Shown here piece after piece: positions 31,197 through 38,098 of a DNA stretch of 39,621 nt. The DNA comes from Pedobacter fastidiosus (GTDB lineage Bacteria > Bacteroidota > Bacteroidia > Sphingobacteriales > Sphingobacteriaceae): contig NZ_JACRYL010000020.1 of assembly GCF_014306625.1 (NCBI RefSeq), positions 36,131 through 75,751 on the forward strand, written 5' to 3'. The notes under the pieces were generated by a model. The model worked only from the letters and a program-made list of their open reading frames with translations, searched no databases and was not told where the DNA came from. Position 1 is the stretch's first letter; each line of letters begins with the position of its first letter. The position numbers and the translations under genes were made by a program.

Positions 31197-31424
31197 ATGA
31201 AAAAATTAAATTTAAACAAAAGTAATTTTTCAAGTGCAGAAGTACTAAGCAGAACGCAATTGAAGAAAGTAATGGGAGGTAGTGGAGCAGTTACGACAAA
31301 GACAACTTATATTGTTTGTTTCAATAAATGCATGGCTGGCTGGGATGATAAAAATCATACTCAATCTCAAAATTCAGCCAAAGTAACAGCATGTGATACT
31401 TCTTGTGGAGGTTCTGCCACTTAG
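31197..31424 (+). CDS. Double-glycine leader RiPP/bacteriocin-like precursor with CX3C-X20-CX3C core
   Basis: This is a 75-residue precursor. The leader MKKLNLNKSNFSSAEVLSRT plus QLKKVMGG (1-28) is of the Bacteroidota GG type, where the helical part (F-S-S-A-E-V-L-S-R-T-Q-L) is recognised by C39 peptidases that cut after Gly28. The predicted core of 47 residues starts SGAVTTKTTYIVCFNKCMAG. It contains exactly four cysteines (41, 45, 66, 70) as C-F-N-K-C and C-D-T-S-C, separated by 20 residues. CX3C pairs at this spacing suggest a helical hairpin closed by two disulfides. The loop holds several Ser/Thr (His-Thr57-Gln-Ser59, Ser62) that could carry sugar. It is downstream of the disulfide-forming fusion, has its own structured leader and is followed by a perfect terminator. 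Activity (bacteriocin or signal) is unknown. Confidence 0.82.
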   Translation: MKKLNLNKSNFSSAEVLSRTQLKKVMGGSGAVTTKTTYIVCFNKCMAGWDDKNHTQSQNSAKVTACDTSCGGSAT

Positions 31425-31433
31425 CTTGGCTTT

Positions 31434-31467
31434 AACAGGGTAATTTATATATTACCCTGTTTATTTT
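31434..31467 (+). terminator. Terminator or attenuator right after the precursor gene
   Basis: AACAGGGTAAT (31434-31444) and ATTACCCTGTT (31451-31461) form a perfect 11-bp stem with a 6-base loop, followed by TTATTTT. Placed 10 bp after the precursor stop, it should yield an abundant short precursor mRNA with limited read-through into the enzyme genes. Confidence 0.85.
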
Positions 31468-31520
31468 AAACTCTAGATTTTTTTTACTAATAATGCTACT
31501 TACTGCTATATATTAAAAAG

Positions 31521-32681
31521 ATGAAATTATTTCAAATAATAATATTTCTCATGCTTATCCAAGTAACAGGATATTCTCAATCATTAACATTTTCAATTAA
31601 AGGAAATGTTGATAATGCTAAATTATTTAAATATGCATACTTATTTAATAATGACTATGAAATAATTTCTAAACAAGAAATTAAGAGCAATGATTTTTCC
31701 TTTGTTGGTAGCTATATGCCAGAACAATTAACTGGCGAAATTACCATTGGACTGGTTCTTTTAAGCAATACCGATACAATTACAAGGTTGCCATATTCAA
31801 GTGAAAAGATCATACTTAGAGAGTTTATCCTTGAACCTAAGATAGAAATAACTTATAAAGCAAAAAAGTCAGAATTCAATGTTTTAGGGGGTGAGCCAAA
31901 TGAAATTCAAACAGTATTTGTGAATAATGAAACATTATTTAAAAATAGGAAAGATAGTCTTTTTTTAGCCATTGATTCGTTAATTAGTAACAAACAAGAA
32001 AACTTTAAGCAAAAAAATATAGCAAGGCAAGAAAATTTTTATGAAGCAAGAATTGCCCGTTTAGAATTGGTAAAAAAATATAGATACTCTAAAGTAGGTT
32101 TGTTTAATTTTATGCCATTTGCAGTAATGTCCATTGTCCCTATTGAAGAAGCCGAACAGGTATTTGATTCATTCCCAGATTCTCTAAAGAACTCTAAATA
32201 TGGTACTCGGTTATCAGAAATGCTTAAAGATCAAAAAAATGCATTTAAACCAAAGCTAAATATTGGAGACATTATGCCTGTCTTTAAACTGAATGATGTA
32301 AGTGGAAATAAAGTCGAGAGTAGAGATTTATTTAATAAGTATACTCTAATTGACTTTTGGGCAAGCTGGTGCAGACCATGCCGAGCTGAAAATCCAAACT
32401 TAAAATTAGCCTATAATAAATATCATAAAAAAGGTTTTAATATTATCTCAATTTCAATTGATAAAGAAATAGATAAAGACAAATGGCGGAAAGCAATAAT
32501 AAAAGATGGAATACAACAATTTATAAATTTATTTAACCCATTTGGTAGTGGAAATATAGCTGAAAAATTAAATATAAATACAATACCTACTAATTATTTA
32601 GTTGAATCTGATGGAAAGGTTGTTGGCTTTAATTTAAGAGGGGAGCAATTGATTAAGACGCTAGAAAAGTTAATGAAATAA
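31521..32681 (+). CDS. Periplasmic TlpA-like thioredoxin with DUF4369-like N-domain
   Basis: This 386-residue exported protein has signal peptide MKLFQIIIFLMLIQVTGYSQ. Residues about 22-120 look like the beta-rich DUF4369 domain often joined to TlpA proteins in this phylum (F-S-I-K-G-N-V-D-N-A-K, I-T-I-G-L-V-L-L-S-N-T-D-T). A helical linker follows (about 130-245). The C-terminal AhpC/TSA-thioredoxin fold (about 250-386) has active-site W-A-S-W-C-R-P-C with Cys284 and Cys287, and the cis-Pro loop T-I-P-T-N-Y. WCxxC TlpA proteins usually act as periplasmic reductants. Next to a VKOR oxidase and a four-cysteine peptide, a role in correcting its disulfides is likely. The gene is noticeably AT-rich, like the following three. 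Confidence 0.86.
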   Translation: MKLFQIIIFLMLIQVTGYSQSLTFSIKGNVDNAKLFKYAYLFNNDYEIISKQEIKSNDFSFVGSYMPEQLTGEITIGLVLLSNTDTITRLPYSSEKIILREFILEPKIEITYKAKKSEFNVLGGEPNEIQTVFVNNETLFKNRKDSLFLAIDSLISNKQENFKQKNIARQENFYEARIARLELVKKYRYSKVGLFNFMPFAVMSIVPIEEAEQVFDSFPDSLKNSKYGTRLSEMLKDQKNAFKPKLNIGDIMPVFKLNDVSGNKVESRDLFNKYTLIDFWASWCRPCRAENPNLKLAYNKYHKKGFNIISISIDKEIDKDKWRKAIIKDGIQQFINLFNPFGSGNIAEKLNINTIPTNYLVESDGKVVGFNLRGEQLIKTLEKLMK

Positions 32682-32754
32682 CTATTAATAATAAAACTAA
32701 GAATTGTTAAAACAGCTATTTTAAATTTCATTGCTCTACTTAAATTGTCGCATT

Positions 32755-33036
32755 ATGAAAAATTTTGTTCAACTAATACTTATCAGGAGGCAATTTGATT
32801 TTGAAAGTAGATGGATAAAAATTTTATTCTTTTTAAATTTTATTGGTTTACAAACCATTGGACAATTAAACAACTCCTTCCTTCATGGCGAATTAACAAG
32901 TTGTGATACAGGAATACTAAAGTTGTTTTTTATCAATGCTTTAAGGAATTGGGTCACTATAGAGCGTTTTATAGGGATAGACATGAATGGGAGGAGTGAT
33001 GATCTTGACGAAAAATTGAAAAAGCTATTTAAATAG
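32755..33036 (+). CDS. Small protein with one hydrophobic segment; immunity or accessory candidate
   Basis: The protein is 93 residues from the ATG at 32755 (MKNFVQLILIRRQFDFESRW); a TTG 24 bases earlier is unlikely. One hydrophobic stretch (W-I-K-I-L-F-F-L-N-F-I-G-L-Q-T-I-G-Q-L, about 20-38) could be a membrane anchor. The rest includes E-L-T-S-C-D-T-G-I-L-K-L-F-F-I-N-A-L-R-N-W and a charged end S-D-D-L-D-E-K-L-K-K-L-F-K. I recognise no family. Its size, possible membrane anchoring and place between the redox and glycosyltransferase genes make it a candidate self-immunity protein, as small membrane proteins commonly are in bacteriocin loci. It might instead be a fragment of a larger enzyme. 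The gene is 22 bp upstream of the glycosyltransferase. Confidence 0.6.
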   Translation: MKNFVQLILIRRQFDFESRWIKILFFLNFIGLQTIGQLNNSFLHGELTSCDTGILKLFFINALRNWVTIERFIGIDMNGRSDDLDEKLKKLFK

Positions 33037-33058
33037 GAATGATAAATTAAACTATAAT

Positions 33059-34765
33059 ATGATTTATCTTTCTGCCCAGCCCGATCAATACTATTTCTTG
33101 TGGCAATTGCAATTGCAACTGTTCAACTTTATAAAGTTAGGCATAAATCCAAATCATATCCACATATTAATTGGATTTGAGGCCCGAAAAGGTTTGTCTA
33201 TTGAGTCTAAAAAATTTATTTTAGATAATGCACTTGTTAACGTTCATGTTTATGAAGATACACGATTAGAAAAAAATTATTTATCCTCTGTTCGTCCACA
33301 CATTATCGCTAAGCATTTAAAGGCTTTTCCCGATTTGGAAAGGGAAACAATTTTTTATCATGATTCTGATATTATATTTTCTGCCTTACCAGACTTTAAA
33401 CAATTAGTTAAGAATGATACATGGTATGTATCTGATACTAGGTCTTATTTAGATACCAATTACATTATGCAAACGAGCGATGCTAATCTGTTCAATAGCA
33501 TGTGTGAAATAGTTGGAGTTAAACCAGAGCAGGTTCTTAATAATGATGCCAATGCTGGTGGCGCACAATATATAATTAAAAAAAGCAGTGTAAATTTTTG
33601 GGAAAAAGTTGAAAGCGATTGTGAAAAACTATTTAAATTTTTATCACACTATAAGGCAGAAAGAGGTTTCCGGGAAAAGGCTAATACGATTGATCCATGG
33701 GTAACTGATATGTGGGTACTTTGGTGGAATGCACTTTTATTAAACAAAGAGTTTAAAGTACATAAAGAATTAGAATTTAGTTGGGCAGATAGTCCAATTT
33801 CAGAATGGACTGAAAACAAGATACTACACTATACTGGCCATGTTAAATTAGAGGATAAAACCATTTTTAGAAAAAACAATTATTTTAATTGTAGCCCTTT
33901 TTTTGATGATTTTAGCAAAATAAATAAGAATATATGTAGCTCTGCCCTAGTGCAAACTATAAAAGAATATAATAAACAAGCTGAAAAAAAGAGGGTTGAT
34001 TTAAAAGATGTTTCTTTCTTAATAACTGTAAGAGTGGATTCGCAAGATAGATTAGAGAACATATACGCCGTTACAAAATATTTATTCCATCATTTTGACA
34101 CAAATATTTTGCTTCTTGAAATTGATTCAGAACCAAAGCTTAAAAAAGATTTACTTCATGAAGATGTAAATTATTCATTTGTTAAAGACAAACAGATAAA
34201 ATTGCATCGAACAAAATATAATAATGTTTTAATACAAAAAGCCACAACACCTTATATCTCGATATACGATGCTGATATAATTATACCAATTAGTCAGATA
34301 GTTGAATCAGTAGAGATACTACGAAGTACCAGATACCACTCAGTTTTACCTTATGACGGGAATTGTTGCGGAACAGATGTTTTATTGAAAGCCATGTTTA
34401 TTAAGATACTAGACGAAAAACTTTTGGTACATAATGCAAATAAACAATCAAATTATGCTAGGAGGGCAGTTGGAGGATCTATCTTCTTAAACAAAAGTTC
34501 TTATAGTAAAATAGGGTATGACAATGAAAAAATTAAATTTTGGGGACCTGAAGATATTGAGCGAATTAAAAGGATGAAAATTCTTGGATATGAAACCAAG
34601 AGAGTACGTGGCCCTTTATTTCATTTACATCATGAGAGGTATGAAAATAGTGGCTATCAAAATCTAGATCAGAATATCGAATTGATGAATGAATATCTAA
34701 GAGTGGCCAATAGTAGCAAATCAGAATTGGAGGAATATATTAAAACTTGGGATTGGAAATGTTAA
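33059..34765 (+). CDS. Two-domain glycosyltransferase, candidate peptide glycosylase
   Basis: This 568-residue protein joins two glycosyltransferase domains. The N-terminal part (1 to about 290) has a GT-A-like nucleotide-sugar site with D-S-D at 102-104 (F-Y-H-D-S-D-I-I-F), then N-A-G-G-A-Q-Y-I-I (about 165-173) and D-P-W-V-T-D-M-W. The C-terminal part (about 316-568) is GT2/galactosyltransferase-like: S-F-L-I-T-V-R-V-D-S-Q-D-R-L, metal-binding D-A-D at 404-406, G-G-S-I-F-L-N-K, G-P-E-D-I-E-R-I-K-R (496-505) and H-L-H-H (522-525). The last two are typical of the galactosyltransferase C-terminal domain. No membrane helix is seen, so it acts in the cytosol. In this locus its likely acceptor is the precursor peptide. 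Two domains would allow two successive sugars. Its end overlaps the next gene by 7 bp. Confidence 0.82.
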   Translation: MIYLSAQPDQYYFLWQLQLQLFNFIKLGINPNHIHILIGFEARKGLSIESKKFILDNALVNVHVYEDTRLEKNYLSSVRPHIIAKHLKAFPDLERETIFYHDSDIIFSALPDFKQLVKNDTWYVSDTRSYLDTNYIMQTSDANLFNSMCEIVGVKPEQVLNNDANAGGAQYIIKKSSVNFWEKVESDCEKLFKFLSHYKAERGFREKANTIDPWVTDMWVLWWNALLLNKEFKVHKELEFSWADSPISEWTENKILHYTGHVKLEDKTIFRKNNYFNCSPFFDDFSKINKNICSSALVQTIKEYNKQAEKKRVDLKDVSFLITVRVDSQDRLENIYAVTKYLFHHFDTNILLLEIDSEPKLKKDLLHEDVNYSFVKDKQIKLHRTKYNNVLIQKATTPYISIYDADIIIPISQIVESVEILRSTRYHSVLPYDGNCCGTDVLLKAMFIKILDEKLLVHNANKQSNYARRAVGGSIFLNKSSYSKIGYDNEKIKFWGPEDIERIKRMKILGYETKRVRGPLFHLHHERYENSGYQNLDQNIELMNEYLRVANSSKSELEEYIKTWDWKC

Positions 34766-35703
34766 AAGAGAGAGAAGATTATATAACAGAGCTGAATTCA
34801 CTTGGGCTGTTAGATGGAAAAATGGGTATCTGTATCGCAACATTTTTAATGGCTGTAGAACGATCAGATGAGGTTCTTAAAGAAAAGGCACAAGACCTAT
34901 TAAATCATATTGCCGAGCAGATAGCAGATATAGAATCCTTGAATTATGCGGATGGCTTGGCAGGTATTGGGTACGGTATTGAATGGCTTTCGCAAAATAA
35001 TTATATTGATATTAATTCAGATGAAGTATTAAGTGACATTGATGATGAACTTTATAAAGCTGTTGTTTATACTAGAAGTGCAAATGCAACATTAGCGGAA
35101 GGTATTTTAGGAAAAGCCCTGTTTTTCTACAAACGCCTTCAGGCTAAAAACCCGAATGTAAATCGCTACACTACTATCTGCTTAAATGAATGTTTAGTTT
35201 TATTATCAGATGAGCTATTGGATTATTTTTTAGATGAGGAAACTGGGGTTTTCAAGCGAGAAATTTCTAATCTTGATGAAGATGAAATTCTTTTGTTATC
35301 ACAAAGTTTAATATTTTTCCAAAAGCTCTATTCCATTCACATTAACACCGATACAGCAGAAAAAGGTATATGTCAAATAACTGGCTTTTTGGAAAGAATC
35401 TTTGAAGAGAAAAGCCTTTTCACGAAAAAAAACTTTATTTATTTAGTTCATGCATACACGAATGTTGCGGTTAAATTGAAAGATAGTCCTTGGCTAGCAA
35501 CAGCAAAAAGTATCTACATTGAATGGTCAAATACTCAAAATGATTTTTCTTTTAATGTGTTTACATCTTACATGCACATAACACTTTGTAAAGAATTTAA
35601 TATTAACTATACTATAGATTTTCCAAATAATTCCAATTTAACTGGACTTTGTCTTTCCTCGAGTCAGCAGGATAGTTACGCAAAAATTTGGCTTCTAAAT
35701 TAA
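34759..35703 (+). CDS. LanC-like (alpha/alpha-toroid) protein lacking zinc ligands
   Basis: This 314-residue protein starts at the ATG at 34759, overlapping the glycosyltransferase stop (ATGTTAA); the earlier TTG is less likely. Its N-terminal half carries LanC-type repeats: L-L-D-G-K-M-G-I-C at 17-25 and Y-A-D-G-L-A-G-I-G-Y-G-I-E-W-L at 63-77, followed by D-E-V-L-S-D-I-D-D-E. These are the signatures of Bacteroidota LanC-family proteins. However, the G-W-C-Y/H-G and C-H-G motifs that supply the zinc ligands of true lanthionine cyclases are absent; the cysteines present are scattered. It is therefore probably not a cyclase but a scaffold, perhaps presenting the peptide to the glycosyltransferase. 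It shares one base (TAATG) with the exporter gene. Confidence 0.72.
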   Translation: MLKEREDYITELNSLGLLDGKMGICIATFLMAVERSDEVLKEKAQDLLNHIAEQIADIESLNYADGLAGIGYGIEWLSQNNYIDINSDEVLSDIDDELYKAVVYTRSANATLAEGILGKALFFYKRLQAKNPNVNRYTTICLNECLVLLSDELLDYFLDEETGVFKREISNLDEDEILLLSQSLIFFQKLYSIHINTDTAEKGICQITGFLERIFEEKSLFTKKNFIYLVHAYTNVAVKLKDSPWLATAKSIYIEWSNTQNDFSFNVFTSYMHITLCKEFNINYTIDFPNNSNLTGLCLSSSQQDSYAKIWLLN

Positions 35704-37910
35704 TGATAAGCAAATCTTTTCCATCATACCTCCAAGCCGATCAAATGGATTGCGGTCCTACCTGCTTACGCATGATAGCCAAGCATTATGGCAAAAATTT
35801 CAGTTTACAAAAACTGCGAGAGATTTCTGGCATCAATAGGGAAGGAGTATCATTGTTGGGCATTAGCGAAGCCGCTGAAAAAATTGGTTTTCGTACCACT
35901 GGTGCCAAACTTACTTTGCAACAATTGAAGGAAATAGAATTGCCCGCCATACTGCATTGGAATCAAAATCATTTTGTTGTACTGTATAAAGCCCCACTTA
36001 AATCCTCCCCACCAGAGAGGAATTTATACCACATCGCAGACCCGGCCAAAGGCTTAATCGCCTTTACCTACACCGAATTTCATAAACATTGGCTTAGCGC
36101 TCACAATAATGGGCATAGCGAAGGTATTGTGCTAATGCTTTCGCCCACGCCCGATTTTTATAACCAAGAAGGCGATAAAACCGATGGACTAAACATTAGC
36201 TATCTTCTCAAATACCTTTACCGCTACAAGGGCTTAGTTGCGCAGCTTTTTATAGGACTTGGAGTAGGTAGCTTATTGCAGTTAATATTGCCCTTCCTTA
36301 CCCAATCGGTAGTTGATATCGGCATTAATACCCGCAATTTAAACTTTATTTACGTCATTCTTATTGCGCAAACTATGCTTGTCGTTGGGCGTATTAGTGT
36401 AGATTTTATTCGTTCGTGGATTTTATTGCATATTAGTACTAGGGTAAATATATCCATCTTGACTGATTTTCTGATCAAATTGATGAAACTGCCGATGAGT
36501 TTCTTCGACGCGAAAATGATGGGCGATATTATGCAACGTATGAACGATCAGCATCGGATAGAGTCGTTTCTAACAGGCTCTTCGTTGAATGTCGTTTTCT
36601 CTATGTTCAATTTGGTTGTTTTTAGCTTTGTTTTAGCCTATTACAATCTCAGTATCTTCTTTATTTTTTTAGTAGGCAGTGTGTTATATAGTATTTGGGT
36701 TGTACTGTTTCTTAAGAGCCGTAGAACACTCGATTTTAAAAGATTCGATTTGGAAGCTAAAAATCAAAATGCAATAGTTCAATTGATTAGCGGCATGCAG
36801 GAGATTAAATTGAATAACTGTGAACAACAAAAGCGTTGGGAATGGGAGCGGATACAAGCGGGTTTGTTCCGTTTTAATGTAAAAAGTTTAGCACTTGGCC
36901 AATACCAACAGGCAGGAACTTTTTTTATAAACGAGGGAAAAAACATCCTCATTACTTTTTTGGTGGCAAAATCGGTTATTGATGGGCAATTAACCTTAGG
37001 GGCCATGATGGCTGTTCAATACATTATTGGGCAATTAAATAGCCCGATAGAGCAACTTTTGGGATTTATCCAGCAATTGCAAGATGCCAAAATCTCACTG
37101 GAAAGATTGAACGAAATTAGGGTAATGGATGATGAAGAATCTGTAGATAAAATATTTGTTAAAGAACTCCCATTTGATAAAAGTATCCAATTACAGGATT
37201 TGACTTTTACCTATCCGGGCGCAGGAAATGAGCCTGTTTTGTCGCAAATTAACCTCAATATTCCTGAAGGAAAAACCACTGCAATAGTAGGCATGAGCGG
37301 CAGTGGTAAGACCACCATTTTAAAGTTACTGTTGCGGTTTTATGAAGCGCAAAAAGGAGATATTAGGGTTGGTAATGGTTACCTCAACCAGATAAGCTTT
37401 CGCTTTTGGCGAGGCTTGTGCGGAACTGTGATGCAGGATGGCTTTATATTTTCGGATAGTATAGCTAAAAATATTGCCGTGGGCGATGAATATCCAGATA
37501 TGGTTAAGTTAAAAAATGCCATCTACATTGCAAACATTACCGATTTTATTGAAAGCTTACCCTTGGGCTTAAACACAAAAATAGGTGCTGAAGGGAATGG
37601 CATTAGTCAGGGTCAAAGGCAGCGGATTTTAATTGCACGGGCAGTTTATAAAAACCCTGAATATATCTTTTTTGATGAGGCAACCAATTCTTTGGACGCC
37701 AATAACGAAAAAGTGATTATGGAGAATTTGGAAAGTTTTTTTAAAGGGCGAACGGTGGTTGTGGTTGCGCATCGCTTAAGTACTGTGAAAAATGCCGATA
37801 ATATTGTGGTATTGGATAAGGGAATTATTATAGAACAAGGTACCCATGCGCAATTAACACAAAGCAAAGGCGAGTATTATCAGTTGGTAAAAAACCAGTT
37901 GGAGTTGTAG
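35703..37910 (+). CDS. C39-peptidase ABC exporter (leader-cleaving bacteriocin-type transporter)
   Basis: This 735-residue protein starts at the ATG at 35703 (MISKSFPSYLQADQMDCGPT). The C39 peptidase domain (1 to about 140) has oxyanion Gln11, catalytic Cys17 in D-C-G-P-T-C-L, His90 in Q-N-H-F-V-V-L-Y and Asp113 in I-A-D-P-A-K-G, so it is complete and should cut GG leaders. Six membrane helices lie at about 165-450. The nucleotide-binding domain has Walker A G-M-S-G-S-G-K-T-T, signature I-S-Q-G-Q-R-Q-R, Walker B Y-I-F-F-D-E-A-T-N-S-L-D and the switch V-V-A-H-R-L-S-T. It removes the leader and pumps the peptide across the inner membrane with the HlyD partner. Between His90 and Asp113 it carries a palindromic in-frame insertion (separate entry). 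GC content rises relative to the upstream genes. Confidence 0.94.
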   Translation: MISKSFPSYLQADQMDCGPTCLRMIAKHYGKNFSLQKLREISGINREGVSLLGISEAAEKIGFRTTGAKLTLQQLKEIELPAILHWNQNHFVVLYKAPLKSSPPERNLYHIADPAKGLIAFTYTEFHKHWLSAHNNGHSEGIVLMLSPTPDFYNQEGDKTDGLNISYLLKYLYRYKGLVAQLFIGLGVGSLLQLILPFLTQSVVDIGINTRNLNFIYVILIAQTMLVVGRISVDFIRSWILLHISTRVNISILTDFLIKLMKLPMSFFDAKMMGDIMQRMNDQHRIESFLTGSSLNVVFSMFNLVVFSFVLAYYNLSIFFIFLVGSVLYSIWVVLFLKSRRTLDFKRFDLEAKNQNAIVQLISGMQEIKLNNCEQQKRWEWERIQAGLFRFNVKSLALGQYQQAGTFFINEGKNILITFLVAKSVIDGQLTLGAMMAVQYIIGQLNSPIEQLLGFIQQLQDAKISLERLNEIRVMDDEESVDKIFVKELPFDKSIQLQDLTFTYPGAGNEPVLSQINLNIPEGKTTAIVGMSGSGKTTILKLLLRFYEAQKGDIRVGNGYLNQISFRFWRGLCGTVMQDGFIFSDSIAKNIAVGDEYPDMVKLKNAIYIANITDFIESLPLGLNTKIGAEGNGISQGQRQRILIARAVYKNPEYIFFDEATNSLDANNEKVIMENLESFFKGRTVVVVAHRLSTVKNADNIVVLDKGIIIEQGTHAQLTQSKGEYYQLVKNQLEL
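36000..36025 (+). repeat. Palindromic REP-like insertion inside the exporter's peptidase domain
   Basis: AAATCCTC (36000-36007) and GAGGAATTT (36017-36025) form a near-perfect palindrome matching the intergenic element at 31027-31051. It is in frame and encodes K-S-S-P-P-E-R-N-L between the catalytic His and Asp strands, a loop that is usually several residues shorter in C39 exporters (from memory). Confidence 0.6.
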
Positions 37911-37924
37911 CCTTATCACGGCTA

Positions 37925-37982
37925 AACCTTTGAAAGGTTATTGTTTGACTTGGTTTGCATAATCCTCCGCCATAAGGAAGGG
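37925..37982. repeat. Palindromes in the exporter-HlyD gap
   Basis: AACCTTT-G-AAAGGTT (37925-37939) is a perfect palindrome, and an imperfect TCCTCC/GGAAGG pair follows (37963-37981), related to the 31027 family. The 188-bp gap to the HlyD start holds no gene. Confidence 0.55.
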
Positions 37983-38098
37983 AAACATTGGGTTGTGGTT
38001 TTCAACCATTTGCTTGTAAGTTGAATGGCGATTAGGCAAGCAACTCCGCTAAAATGAAAGAAAGGAACTGAATAGTAATATGCAATTAAACTAATAAA

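Noticed and set aside
34747..34759. TTG at 34747 as start of the LanC-like gene
   Set aside because: An ATG at 34759 gives the usual short overlap with the preceding stop; the added residues have no support.
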